A model generated the notes under the pieces. The model ran no database searches and was not told the DNA's origin. It saw only the letters and a list, made by a program, of their open reading frames with translations. From positions 186,001 through 250,000 of the forward strand of contig NZ_CYPU01000071.1 of assembly GCF_001458195.1 (NCBI RefSeq): a DNA stretch of 64,000 bases, given 5' to 3'. The first letter of the stretch is position 1; every line of letters starts with the position of its first letter. Shown here piece by piece: positions 1-8,685 of this stretch. The DNA comes from Ruegeria atlantica (lineage in GTDB: Bacteria > Pseudomonadota > Alphaproteobacteria > Rhodobacterales > Rhodobacteraceae). The translations under genes and the position numbers were made by a program.

Positions 1-556
1 ACCGGCAGGACAAACCGGTTAGGTCGGGCTGTGCACCAGGTTTGGCAGGCGGCACCATAAAGGTACCAGCCTTCATCTGCGCCTCAGCCCAGGCCAACCC
101 GCCACCCGAGAACATGGCGTAATCCACCCCATCAGACGGCGCATAACGCGCGACCCGCAGGTCCTTTCCGGCCTTACGAATTTCGGCAACCGGAACCAAC
201 GCCGCGCGCAGCGAGATCGAGAATTCTTCGTCCGCCCAGCGCCTGAGGTCTGCCAATACCGCTTTGGCGGTGTCGATCTCACTTGCGGGCACGGCGAATC
301 CGGCTCCGTCGCCGCCAAAAACATAAGGAAACTCCTTGCCGTGCAGCGCGTTGATCATTGCCGAGATCACCGCCGCGCCGACCATATTCACCGTCTTGTA
401 TCGCCCTTTTGCAATCTCACCGGTGGAGTCGACGATATCTGCCACGCCCAACGCCCAATCGCCCGGAACAGCAGAGAAACGCGCCGGATCCACCAAACCG
501 GTAAAGTCCCGCAACAGGGGAAGACTGTCATAGAACGCGGCCTGGGCGTCTTTCAT
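1..556 (-). CDS. DUF3095 family protein, partial (C-terminus beyond left edge)
   Basis: The reading frame is open to the window edge, so only the N-terminal 185 or so residues are present. The start is the ATG at 556. The translation opens MKDAQAAFYDSLPLLRDF and carries the family hallmarks GDWALGVADIVDSTGEIAKG, RYKTVNMVGAA and YVFGGDGAG. These match the DUF3095 family, whose full length is near 380 residues. The D-x-x-D-S-T and F-G-G-D-G-A elements resemble the metal-binding loops of class III nucleotidyl cyclases and GGDEF enzymes, so nucleotide binding is plausible, but I know of no demonstrated function. The gene is divergent from the MFS transporter at 696. Confidence 0.85.
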   Translation of the reverse strand, partial: MKDAQAAFYDSLPLLRDFTGLVDPARFSAVPGDWALGVADIVDSTGEIAKGRYKTVNMVGAAVISAMINALHGKEFPYVFGGDGAGFAVPASEIDTAKAVLADLRRWADEEFSISLRAALVPVAEIRKAGKDLRVARYAPSDGVDYAMFSGGGLAWAEAQMKAGTFMVPPAKPGAQPDLTGLSCR

Positions 557-695
557 TGGCACCTCGGATATTCGGTAAGGACAAGGATAGCCCGAATGCG
601 ATCACTGTCCGGCAAAATCAGTATAGCACACGCGCTTGTGTGTGGCACCGTGACGTGCCAAGCATTTCTTCGCCGGTTTGGGGGAGAGGGTTTTC

Positions 696-1868
696 ATGAA
701 GGCAGGTCTGGTGGTGTTGTGCCTGGGCTATGTGCTCAGCCAGTTCTTTCGCGCCTTTCTCGCGGTTCTCAGTGTTGATCTGGGGCGCGATATCGGGGCC
801 ACACCCGAGGATCTGGCCTTTGCGTCAGGTCTTTGGTTTCTGATCTTTGCCGCCATGCAGTTGCCCGTAGGCTGGGCACTGGACCGAGTTGGACCGCGCC
901 TGACGGCGGCGGTCTTGCTGCTGGTCGGTGGTGCCGGCGGAGCGGCATTGTTTGCCCTATCCAGCTCCCCTTTTCACATCGCCATCGCCATGGGGTTGAT
1001 CGGGGTCGGCTGCTCACCGGTGTTGATGGCATCTTACTATATCTTCGCCCGCGAATTCCCATCTGCCCGCTTCGCCACTTTGGCGGCTGTCATGCTGGGC
1101 GTTGGATCGGTCGGCAATCTGGTTGCCTCGTACCCTACTGCGCTGGCGGTTGAGCTGATGGGATGGCGCGCCACGATGGGAATGCTGGCCGTTTTTTCCG
1201 CCGCGATCGCGTTGGGCATCTGGTTCAGCGTGCATGATCCCAAACGTGTCGAGACCGAACACAGGGGATCGGTGCTGGACCTGCTGAAAGAACCCGCGCT
1301 GTGGGCGATCCTGCCGCTGATGCTGGTGGCCTATGCCCCGTCGGCGGCAACGCGCGGCCTTTGGGCCGGGCCATACCTCAGCGATATCTTCGGCCTTAGC
1401 ACCACCCAGATCGGGACAGCGACCCTGATCATGGGGGCGGCGATGATTGCAGGTACCTTTGCGTATGGGCCGCTCGATCGAATGCTGGGCACGCGAAAAT
1501 GGGTGATCTTTGGCGGCAACGCGCTGGGCACAGTGGGGCTGGTTCTGATGTGCCTTTGGGTCGACAACGCAGTTTGGCTGGCGGTTGTCCTGATGGCAGC
1601 GATCGGGTTTCTGGGGGCAAGCTTCCCGGTCATCATGGCTCATGGCCGGGCCTTTGTGCCGCCGCATCTGGTTGGGCGCGGCATGACCCTGCTGAACCTC
1701 TTCGGCATTGGCGGTGTAGGACTGGCGCAATTCGTCACCGGCCGCATCCATGCCGCCACGGTGGACATCAGCCCGACCGCGCCCTACACAGCGATATTCG
1801 GCTTTTTTGCGGTCACGCTGGCCATCGGCTGCGTGATCTATTTGTTCAGCGGCGACAGCGTCGACTAA
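696..1868 (+). CDS. MFS transporter
   Basis: A 390-residue inner-membrane protein of the major facilitator superfamily with about twelve hydrophobic segments. The loop after TM2 reads GWALDRVGPR, the usual MFS motif A region (G-x-x-x-D-R-x-G-x-R). The start is the ATG at 696, because a purine-rich ribosome site (GGGAGAGGG) lies just upstream; an in-frame TTG at 678 falls before or within that site. The substrate cannot be read from the sequence. It is followed after 23 bases by a glycosyltransferase, so the two probably share a transcript. Confidence 0.85.
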   Translation: MKAGLVVLCLGYVLSQFFRAFLAVLSVDLGRDIGATPEDLAFASGLWFLIFAAMQLPVGWALDRVGPRLTAAVLLLVGGAGGAALFALSSSPFHIAIAMGLIGVGCSPVLMASYYIFAREFPSARFATLAAVMLGVGSVGNLVASYPTALAVELMGWRATMGMLAVFSAAIALGIWFSVHDPKRVETEHRGSVLDLLKEPALWAILPLMLVAYAPSAATRGLWAGPYLSDIFGLSTTQIGTATLIMGAAMIAGTFAYGPLDRMLGTRKWVIFGGNALGTVGLVLMCLWVDNAVWLAVVLMAAIGFLGASFPVIMAHGRAFVPPHLVGRGMTLLNLFGIGGVGLAQFVTGRIHAATVDISPTAPYTAIFGFFAVTLAIGCVIYLFSGDSVD

Positions 1869-1891
1869 CGCTGGAACTGCCAGGAGTGTCC

Positions 1892-2926
1892 ATGTCCGAC
1901 CCGCGCGTCATTGCCCCCAACCTCAAACGCAGACTTTCGGGTGTGACCGCCACGATTGCCCGGTTGGTGCCGCTGCAAGTGCAATGGATCGACATCGCGG
2001 CCACCGGGCCGGGTCTGCCGGATGACATCCCACATATCCCGCTGGGCCGCCTGCCCTTTTTGTCGCGCGAAACACTGCGCGTCTGGCACGCGCGCCGCAA
2101 TACCGAGATGCTGCTGGGCCTGATCCTGCGCAATGTGCTGCGGCTGCGATTGAAGCTGCTGTTCACCAGCGCCTCGCAACGCGCGCATAGCGGCTACACC
2201 AAATGGCTGATCGACAAAATGGACGCGGTCGTCGCAACTTCTCGCAAAACCGCCGGGTATCTGGAGAGGGATGCGCAAGTCATCATGCATGGCATCAACT
2301 TGCAGGATTTCACACCGCCCGAAGACAAAGCTGCAGTTCGGGCGCGACTGGGTTTGCCAGATGGTCTATTGCTGGGCTGCTACGGCCGCATTCGTCACCA
2401 GAAGGGCACCGATGCTTTCGTCGATGCAATGATCGAACTGTGCGGCCGCTTTGACGACGTCCATGGCATCGTCATGGGCCGCGCCACGGAAAAGCACACC
2501 AGCTTCCTGACCGAACTGAAAGACAAGGTCGCCGAGGCGGGCCTGTCCGACCGCATTCTGTTCATGCCCGAGGTGACCGTCGATCAGATCGCCGAATGGT
2601 ATCAGGTGCTGGACCTGTTCATCGCCCCGCAACGGTGGGAAGGGTTCGGCCTGACGCCGCTGGAAGCAATGGCCTGCGGCGTGCCGGTTGTTGCGACCGA
2701 TGTCGGCGCGTTCTCCGAGATCGTCACCGACCCGTCGCTGGGCCGAGTGGTCGAACCTGGTGATATCCCCGCGCTGGCCGAAGCCGCCGCCGAGATGTTG
2801 TCCGACCGCGAATCCCTTGCCCATTCCGGTATCGCAGCCCGCACCCATGTCGAGCAGAATTTCGACATCAGTGGTGAGGCAAAGACGCTTGTCGCGCTCT
2901 ATGAACGCCTTTTGACCGACACCTGA
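1892..2926 (+). CDS. GT4 glycosyltransferase (LpcC-like, LPS core type)
   Basis: A 344-residue GT-B fold glycosyltransferase of family GT4. The C-terminal half holds the typical nucleotide-sugar site EGFGLTPLEAMACGVPVVAT (the E-x7-E motif) and an earlier GRIRHQKGTDAFVDA glycosyltransferase signature. The N-terminal half (residues 1-130) resembles the acceptor-binding half of LpcC-type mannosyltransferases that build the inner LPS core in Rhizobiales and Rhodobacterales. The frame is open further upstream to 1499, but that part overlaps the MFS gene. ATG 1892, preceded by CAGGAG, is the credible start. Mannosyl transfer to LPS core is inferred from family resemblance. Confidence 0.82.
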   Translation: MSDPRVIAPNLKRRLSGVTATIARLVPLQVQWIDIAATGPGLPDDIPHIPLGRLPFLSRETLRVWHARRNTEMLLGLILRNVLRLRLKLLFTSASQRAHSGYTKWLIDKMDAVVATSRKTAGYLERDAQVIMHGINLQDFTPPEDKAAVRARLGLPDGLLLGCYGRIRHQKGTDAFVDAMIELCGRFDDVHGIVMGRATEKHTSFLTELKDKVAEAGLSDRILFMPEVTVDQIAEWYQVLDLFIAPQRWEGFGLTPLEAMACGVPVVATDVGAFSEIVTDPSLGRVVEPGDIPALAEAAAEMLSDRESLAHSGIAARTHVEQNFDISGEAKTLVALYERLLTDT

Positions 2927-3037
2927 GGCGATGCGCCACGTCAAATCGGTGCCATTGCGCGAAATAAACCCCGAAAACTCTTTTTTATTTGCTGCAACGC
3001 GGCTATGAACGCGCGTCCTTAACATTGGAGACATGAA

Positions 3038-4060
3038 ATGGGCTATCGCGTCGTAGTCGTCGGCGCCACGGGTAACGTGGGCCGCGAAATGCTGAACATT
3101 CTGGCTGAACGCCAGTTCCCCGTTGATGAACTTGCTGTTTTGGCAAGCCGTCGTTCGCTGGGCACCGAAGTAAGCTTTGGCGACACGACACTCACTACCA
3201 AGGATCTGGACACGTTCGATTTCACCGGCTGGGACATGGCGCTGTTTGCCGTAGGGTCCGAGGCGACCAAGGTCTACGCCCCCAAGGCGGCCAAAGCTGG
3301 CTGCGTGGTGATCGATAACTCGTCGCTCTATCGTTATGACCCGGACATTCCGCTGATCGTACCGGAATGTAACCCGCAGGCGATCCACGACTACAAAAAC
3401 AAGAACATCATCGCGAACCCCAACTGCTCGACCGCGCAGATGGTTGTCGCGCTGAAGCCGCTGCATGACCGCGCGCGCATCAAGCGCGTTGTCGTGTCGA
3501 CCTATCAGTCGGTGTCTGGCGCCGGTAAGGAAGGCATGGACGAGCTGTGGGATCAGACCAAAGCGATCTATAATCCCACTACGGACGTGCCACCAAACAA
3601 GTTCCAGAAGCAGATCGCCTTCAACGTCATTCCCCAGATCGACGCCTTCATGGAAGACGGCTCGACCAAGGAAGAGTGGAAGATGGTTGTGGAAACCAAA
3701 AAGATCGTCGATCCGTCGATCAAGCTCACAGCCACCTGCGTCCGCGTTCCAGTCTTTGTTGGCCATTCTGAGGCCGTTAACATCGAGTTCGAGGAATTCC
3801 TGGACGAAGACGAAGCCCGCGACATCCTGCGCGAAGCTCCGGGCATCATGGTGATCGACAAGCGCGAACCCGGCGGCTACGTCTCGCCGATCGAATGCGC
3901 GGGCGATTTTGCCACGTTCATCAGCCGTATCCGTCAGGACTCGACCGTGGAAAATGGTATCAACCTGTGGTGCGTTTCAGACAACCTGCGCAAAGGTGCA
4001 GCGCTGAATGCAGTGCAGATTGCGGAACTTCTGGGCCGTGAGGTTCTGAAGAAGGGCTGA
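3038..4060 (+). CDS. asd: Aspartate-semialdehyde dehydrogenase
   Basis: Reduces aspartyl phosphate to aspartate semialdehyde with NADPH, the branch point to lysine/diaminopimelate, threonine and methionine. The 340-residue protein begins with the nucleotide-binding loop VVVGATGNVGREML. The catalytic cysteine sits in ANPNCSTAQM (about residue 132), and the substrate-binding stretch STYQSVSGAGKEGMDEL follows. Length and motifs are typical of the Gram-negative enzyme. A ribosome site (GGAG) lies 6 to 10 bases before ATG 3038, and a strong terminator follows the stop codon. It appears to be a single-gene transcript. Confidence 0.96.
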   Translation: MGYRVVVVGATGNVGREMLNILAERQFPVDELAVLASRRSLGTEVSFGDTTLTTKDLDTFDFTGWDMALFAVGSEATKVYAPKAAKAGCVVIDNSSLYRYDPDIPLIVPECNPQAIHDYKNKNIIANPNCSTAQMVVALKPLHDRARIKRVVVSTYQSVSGAGKEGMDELWDQTKAIYNPTTDVPPNKFQKQIAFNVIPQIDAFMEDGSTKEEWKMVVETKKIVDPSIKLTATCVRVPVFVGHSEAVNIEFEEFLDEDEARDILREAPGIMVIDKREPGGYVSPIECAGDFATFISRIRQDSTVENGINLWCVSDNLRKGAALNAVQIAELLGREVLKKG

Positions 4061-4089
4061 TCATACACTCCAAAGTCGTTATGTCAGAA

Positions 4090-4118
4090 GAACCCGCCGA
4101 CACGGCGGGTTCTTTTTT
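4090..4118 (+). terminator. Rho-independent terminator of asd
   Basis: Perfect 9-bp stem GAACCCGCC / GGCGGGTTC with loop GACAC, followed by six T residues. It lies 29 bases after the asd stop codon and before the convergent M24-fold gene. Confidence 0.92.
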
Positions 4119-4207
4119 GCGTATAGCCAATTCACGGCCACCAGCTTCGGACAAAGGGATGGAAGACGGCGGGCGTTTTGAACCTGTGAAGAATACGATC
4201 AAAGTCT

Positions 4208-5353
4208 TCAGAGAATGACAGCATCCAACGACTTTGGATGTTTGGTTACAGCTTCCCAGCCATCTTCCGTAACAATGAAACTGTCGCCTACCTGCGCACG
4301 AAACGTATCCGCTGTTACCGACCCATCTACGGCAAAAATCATTCCAGGCTGCAAGACGGTCGTGTCGCCAGTAACCAACTGCGGTTTCTCTAGATAGCTA
4401 AATCCCGTCGCACGTCCACATCGAAACGGATACTCATACCCCGCGCCCTGAATGGCTTCTGCATAGGCAGCATGTACGCTTTCGGCGGTCACGCCCGGAC
4501 GCAGAGCATCTAACGCTGCCGCTTGGCTGGCAACAGCAACTTCGTAGATGCGTTCTTGTTGCTTATCCACGATCTCGCCGATCCAGAAAGTGCGGTCGAA
4601 GCCCAGTTTGAAACGGTGGAAATTGGTCATTCCGCAGAAACAAAGAAATACCGGCTCGCCTCGTCTCATGATCCGGGTGGTCGCGCGATGATGGGTTTTG
4701 GTGATGGTGTCTCCCGAGGCCATGATTTGCAGAAAATGAGTGTTGGGAGACATATCTGCCGCATCGTAATGCGCAGCTAGAAGCTCTGCAGCCTTTCGTG
4801 TGCCCGCCTGAGACGTCGCGAGCGCGACTTCAAATTCCGGTACTCCATCTCCAATGGTATTGCGTCCGGCCTCCATCATCGCCATGGCCACCTGCCCCGC
4901 ATGGCGGGCCAACTTGAGTTCATCGACGGACTTAATCATGCGCATCTCAGCGAGTATTGGCGTGACGCTGACCATCCGGTCTAAAGGAACAAGTTTTTCC
5001 ACAAAGGCGCGAACAACCGGTGGCATAAGATCGGGTTCAACCCCGACACTTAACGCGCCCTTTACTGCGGTGGGAAGTTCGGCTCTCCACTCGCCGCCCA
5101 TTCCGTCGTTCCACGCGGCGATACGCCCGACTTTTGCCAAAGAGAGGGCTGCGTTCAGATCAATGGTGGGCGTTATCAACAGGCATTCCCCATCGCTGTG
5201 CACGACCAGGATCGTTGGTCTGCCGAACTCCATGTGAAGGTAGTCGTAGTAACCGGTCAAATAGTAGACGTTGTCGTCGTCCGTAACGAGGGCAACGTCG
5301 ATTCCGGATTCACACATATGGCTCTGGAACTTTTGCATCCTCTTAGCAAACAT
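4208..5353 (-). CDS. M24-fold (Xaa-Pro peptidase/creatinase-like) protein lacking canonical metal ligands
   Basis: A 381-residue protein with the two-domain layout of the M24 family: a creatinase-type N-terminal domain (residues 1-130, with VYYLTGYYDY) and a pita-bread C-terminal domain (140-370). The His pair in THHR near residue 221 is kept. Of the five metal ligands expected in methionine aminopeptidase/prolidase only one Asp (FDRTF, residue 253) is obvious. The first Asp position reads Cys-Gly, the GH motif reads CGRATG, and the last two Glu positions read AVDG and QVGD. Creatinase and ectoine hydrolase (DoeA) are known non-metal relatives, so an amidinohydrolase or amidohydrolase role is more likely than peptidase. 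Start is ATG 5353 with AGGAGG nine bases upstream; a TTG at 5356 is the alternative. Confidence 0.75.
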   Translation of the reverse strand: MFAKRMQKFQSHMCESGIDVALVTDDDNVYYLTGYYDYLHMEFGRPTILVVHSDGECLLITPTIDLNAALSLAKVGRIAAWNDGMGGEWRAELPTAVKGALSVGVEPDLMPPVVRAFVEKLVPLDRMVSVTPILAEMRMIKSVDELKLARHAGQVAMAMMEAGRNTIGDGVPEFEVALATSQAGTRKAAELLAAHYDAADMSPNTHFLQIMASGDTITKTHHRATTRIMRRGEPVFLCFCGMTNFHRFKLGFDRTFWIGEIVDKQQERIYEVAVASQAAALDALRPGVTAESVHAAYAEAIQGAGYEYPFRCGRATGFSYLEKPQLVTGDTTVLQPGMIFAVDGSVTADTFRAQVGDSFIVTEDGWEAVTKHPKSLDAVIL

Positions 5354-5413
5354 CAACGGCTGCCTCCTGAGTCTTTACGGTGAGCATTTTATGAGACTTC
5401 GGGCTTTTGCCGC

Positions 5414-5950
5414 TCACCCCTTCTGCTCAACCAATGCTTTGAGGTTTGTCAGACCGCGCTCGTAATCTCCGCCGACCCATTTATCCATCATCAGTCCCAT
5501 CCAGCGTGACATGGGGTTCATGCCTAGATCGGATTCGAACCCCCAGGTAACCTGAGTCTGTTCACCCTCGGGCGTCAGATCGAAGGAGGCCGATGCGGAC
5601 CCCATCGGACCGAAATCAAGCGCCGTTATGACGGTTTGATCCGGAACGCTTTCGACGATTTCCTGTGACCCAGTACCAACCTGCGGGTGTTCAGATGCCC
5701 AATTCAAGGTGTTGCCGACGCCCGCCTCAGGGCCGCTGTAGGACAGCTGGGTTTCGGGATCGCGCGTCAACCAAGGTGACCATTTTTCAGTTTCCTGCAT
5801 CGAATTCACGTAAGGAAAGATCGCGCCGGCGGGTGCGTTGATCGTGATGCTGCGGGACAGTACGGCCTTGCCCGGCAAAAGGTAAGACACACCAACCAGA
5901 ACCAGAATAAGAACAAGCAGAGTGATGAAAATACGTTTAATGAATCGCAT
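5414..5950 (-). CDS. SRPBCC family protein (polyketide cyclase/START-like), membrane anchored
   Basis: A 178-residue protein with one N-terminal membrane segment (IFITLLVLILVLVGVSYLL) and a START/Bet v1-like domain from about residue 30 (SRSITINAPAGAIFPYVNSM, WSPWLTRDP, GNTLNWAS). This is the usual form of the SRPBCC proteins annotated as polyketide cyclase/dehydrase. The fold has a hydrophobic ligand cavity, but the ligand is unknown. The start has AGGAG eight bases upstream. It is followed after a 60-base gap by the M24-fold gene on the same strand and may be cotranscribed with it. Confidence 0.82.
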   Translation of the reverse strand: MRFIKRIFITLLVLILVLVGVSYLLPGKAVLSRSITINAPAGAIFPYVNSMQETEKWSPWLTRDPETQLSYSGPEAGVGNTLNWASEHPQVGTGSQEIVESVPDQTVITALDFGPMGSASASFDLTPEGEQTQVTWGFESDLGMNPMSRWMGLMMDKWVGGDYERGLTNLKALVEQKG

Positions 5951-5989
5951 GACGCGCTCCTGATCGAAAGAGTGTGGTTTCGATCATAG

Positions 5990-6029
5990 CAAAAAATGGC
6001 GCGAAATCAGAGACCTGATCCGCGCCATT
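5990..6029 (-). terminator. Rho-independent terminator of the carbonic anhydrase gene
   Basis: Read on the minus strand: arms AATGGCGCG (6029-6021) and CGCGCCATT (6003-5995) enclose an inner helix ATCAG/CTGAT, and a run of six T follows. It lies 26 bases after the carbonic anhydrase stop and insulates it from the SRPBCC gene. Confidence 0.9.
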
Positions 6030-6054
6030 CGAAAACTCTCAGATGTCAGCCCGT

Positions 6055-6711
6055 TTAGACAACCACGAATTTCTTCTCGGCCGGGTCATAACATTGCAAG
6101 CCACCTTCACCGATGTCGGTCCACAGCCCATGCAAGCTCAGCGAGCCGTCATTTACCGCAGAGGAAACGAAGGGAAAGGTCATCAGGTTCTCCAGCGATG
6201 CCACGACTGCCTGCCGTTCAAACTGCCGTGCCTGATCGACGCTGTCTTCAACATCGGCAACCAGGTCATATTTCGGTTTCAGGATATCCATCCAGCGGCC
6301 AACAAAGCTTTCTTTCGCCTCCAGTTGCGGGGCTTTTCCCTTGCACATGTCGATGCAGCCCTGAACACCTCCGCATTGCGAGTGGCCTAGAACGATCAGG
6401 TGCGCGACTTTCAGTGCCGTGACCGCATATTCGATTGCTGCACTGGTGCCGTGGTGATCGCCATCCGGCGCATAAGGTGGCACAAGGTTGGCGATGTTGC
6501 GGTGAATAAAGAACTCGCCCTGATCGGCACCGAAGATCGATGTCACGTGGACCCGGCTGTCACAGCACGAAATCACCATCGCACGCGGGCGCTGCCCTTC
6601 AGTGGCCAGGCGGCGATACCAAACCTGGTTTTCCGAATAGGTGGTGGCTTTCCACCCGTGGTACCGCTTGACCAGATAGGTCGGCAGAGGTTTGGCTAAG
6701 TCCATTCTCAT
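6055..6711 (-). CDS. Beta-class carbonic anhydrase
   Basis: Interconverts CO2 and bicarbonate in the cytoplasm. The zinc-binding set of beta-carbonic anhydrases is present: SCCDSRV (Cys and the Asp-Arg dyad) and, downstream, LGHSQCGGV (His-x-x-Cys). At 218 residues from ATG 6711 it has the family length. An upstream in-frame start at 6798 would add 29 residues that do not look like family sequence. ATG 6705, two codons later and better spaced from GGGGAC, is also possible. It has its own terminator and looks monocistronic. Confidence 0.93.
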   Translation of the reverse strand: MRMDLAKPLPTYLVKRYHGWKATTYSENQVWYRRLATEGQRPRAMVISCCDSRVHVTSIFGADQGEFFIHRNIANLVPPYAPDGDHHGTSAAIEYAVTALKVAHLIVLGHSQCGGVQGCIDMCKGKAPQLEAKESFVGRWMDILKPKYDLVADVEDSVDQARQFERQAVVASLENLMTFPFVSSAVNDGSLSLHGLWTDIGEGGLQCYDPAEKKFVVV

Positions 6712-6855
6712 GTCCCCGTTCTTTTGTCTGTCGGCTGCTGTAACCTGAATTCGCAGAAAATTCGACCCATTTTCCAGCATCGACGCAAGGTTTTGCAAAG
6801 GATTCTACCGTCAATGTCCAGCTATGCCGTGGGGGCGTAGAGAATTGGGGTAGAT

Positions 6856-7239
6856 GTGGTGGATAAAATAGTCACGCTTGAACAAAAGGAAACCGTTCGG
6901 CTGGATACGGACCGCTTGAACGGGCTGTATCACCAATTGGGCGACAAGAACGCATTGGATGTTTTGTGCCGTACCGTCGAGGAATTGGCCGTGCGCCTGT
7001 CAAACTGCGAGCGATTTTGGCGTCAGCGCGACTGGGCCGGGCTGCGCAAATGCGCCCGGTCATTGGTGGCCATCGCCGAACAGATTGGCATGACCGCGCT
7101 GGCCCGAGTCGCCGGTGATGTGGCGCAATCTGTGGATGTTGGGGATGCGGTCGCGACGGGGGCCACCCTGTCGCGCCTGATCCGTGTAGGTGAGAAATCG
7201 CTGACCGTGATCTGGGATCAGCAGGATCTTTCCCTCTGA
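6856..7239 (+). CDS. Hpt-like helical protein without the phosphoacceptor histidine
   Basis: A 127-residue, nearly all-helical protein. Residues 58-90 (RDWAGLRKCARSLVAIAEQI and the following GMTALARVAGDV) match the Hpt pattern A-H-x-L-K-G-x-x-x-x-I-G-x-x-x-L-A, but the phosphorylated His is Arg68 and the Lys-Gly pair is Val-Ala. It therefore looks like a phosphorelay-fold protein that cannot be phosphorylated in the usual way, perhaps a regulator or dimerisation partner. The start is the GTG at 6856, with GGGG and TAGA upstream. It is divergent from carbonic anhydrase and precedes the aminopeptidase gene by 63 bases. The fold assignment is by eye and moderate in confidence. Confidence 0.6.
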   Translation: MVDKIVTLEQKETVRLDTDRLNGLYHQLGDKNALDVLCRTVEELAVRLSNCERFWRQRDWAGLRKCARSLVAIAEQIGMTALARVAGDVAQSVDVGDAVATGATLSRLIRVGEKSLTVIWDQQDLSL

Positions 7240-7302
7240 CGGGGCTTGCGGACGGATCGTGGGCGGCTAGGCTGAGCGTAATTCGAACCAGCCGAGATAC
7301 AC

Positions 7303-8685
7303 ATGACCCTGTCCTTCGCTTCGCCGTCCGAACCCTCTGTTCCGCTGCATGTCATTTCGCAACCCGATCTCGACAATTGGCTGCAAGACCAGCCAAGCCA
7401 CATCGCATCGTGGGTCGAGGCCAATGGATTCACCGGGGCCATGGGGCAGGCACTGCTGATCCCGCAATCAGATGGTGCGCCCGAAATGGCCTTGGCCGGT
7501 TACGGAAATAGCAACAAGCGCGCGCGCAAACGGTTCCCGTTGGCAGCGGCGGCCGAAGCCTTGCGGAAGGGAACCTATCACATCGCATCAGGTGTGCCCG
7601 CTGATGCGATAAGCAACGAGTGCCTTGGTTGGTTGCTCACAGGATATGCCTTTAACCGTTACGCCAATCAATCACCCGCCAAGGCGCGACTCATCGCACC
7701 GGAAGACGTCGATGCCGCGCGAATTGAGGCGCTGGCCAATGCCGAGGCGCTGACCCGCGATTTGGTCAACACACCGGCCTCGGACATGGGACCGGATCAG
7801 CTGCAGGCCGCAGCCGAGGATTTGGCGCAGGAATTCGGCGCGTCCTGTTCGGTAATCAAAGGCGACGACCTGTTGGATCAAAATTTCCCGCTGATTCACA
7901 CTGTCGGACGCGCCGCCGCGCAAGCTCCGCGCTTGATCGAGATGACATGGGGCAACACCGGGCCCAAACTGACCCTTGTCGGCAAGGGTGTGTGCTTTGA
8001 CACTGGCGGGCTGAATCTGAAACCAGGAAATTCGATGTCCCTGATGAAAAAGGATATGGGCGGTGCGGCCAATGTGCTGGGTTTGGCGCGGATGATCATG
8101 GCAACAAAGCTGCCTGTGCAACTGCGCGTGCTGATCCCAGCGGTTGAGAATTCGGTCGCGGGGAATGCCTTCCGTCCGGGGGATATCCTGACGTCGCGCA
8201 AAGGTCTGACGGTGGAGATTAACAACACCGACGCCGAAGGGCGGCTGGTTCTGGCTGACGCATTGGCGCTGGCGGATGAGGGTGAACCTGACCTGATCAT
8301 CTCGATGGCGACGCTGACCGGTGCCGCGCGCGTCGCGGTTGGCCCCGATCTGGCGCCCTTTTACACCGATGACGATGGCGCTGCAGACGCGCTGGCCAAC
8401 GCTGGTCGGCAATCGGCCGACCCTGTCTGGCGGATGCCTTTCCATGAACCCTATGAGTCGATGATCGAACCCGGCATTGCTGATTTGGACAATGCTCCAT
8501 TAGGTGGGTTCGCAGGCTCGATCACCGCGGCCCTGTTCTTGCGCCGCTTTGTGGGTGACAGCCGCTATATGCATTTCGACATCTATTCCTGGCAGCCCAG
8601 CAAGGCCCCCGGACGCAGCAAAGGCGGTCTGGGCCAAGGGCCGCGTGCCTTGCTGACCGCCCTGCCCGAGATTCTGAACCTATGA
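7303..8685 (+). CDS. Leucyl aminopeptidase family (M17) peptidase
   Basis: A cytosolic dinuclear-metal aminopeptidase. The C-terminal catalytic domain holds GKGVCFDTGGLNLKP (the metal-binding Lys and Asp), the M17 signature NTDAEGRLVLADAL, and the catalytic Arg within it. The N-terminal 150 residues are the divergent regulatory domain. At 460 residues it is slightly shorter than PepA, closer to the PepB-like M17 enzymes of alphaproteobacteria. It overlaps the NlpC/P60 gene by four bases (ATGA at 8682), so the two are translationally coupled. This suggests a joint role in recycling peptides, possibly from the cell wall. Confidence 0.92.
   Translation: MTLSFASPSEPSVPLHVISQPDLDNWLQDQPSHIASWVEANGFTGAMGQALLIPQSDGAPEMALAGYGNSNKRARKRFPLAAAAEALRKGTYHIASGVPADAISNECLGWLLTGYAFNRYANQSPAKARLIAPEDVDAARIEALANAEALTRDLVNTPASDMGPDQLQAAAEDLAQEFGASCSVIKGDDLLDQNFPLIHTVGRAAAQAPRLIEMTWGNTGPKLTLVGKGVCFDTGGLNLKPGNSMSLMKKDMGGAANVLGLARMIMATKLPVQLRVLIPAVENSVAGNAFRPGDILTSRKGLTVEINNTDAEGRLVLADALALADEGEPDLIISMATLTGAARVAVGPDLAPFYTDDDGAADALANAGRQSADPVWRMPFHEPYESMIEPGIADLDNAPLGGFAGSITAALFLRRFVGDSRYMHFDIYSWQPSKAPGRSKGGLGQGPRALLTALPEILNL

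Noticed and set aside
1014-1751. Long minus-strand frame within the MFS gene
   Set aside because: It lies wholly antisense to a clear membrane protein, is rich in His, Gln and Arg, and has no family features. It is a shadow frame in high-GC sequence.
2366-3766. 466-codon minus-strand frame across the glycosyltransferase-asd boundary
   Set aside because: It is antisense to two well-supported genes, crosses their boundary, and its composition is that of a shadow frame.
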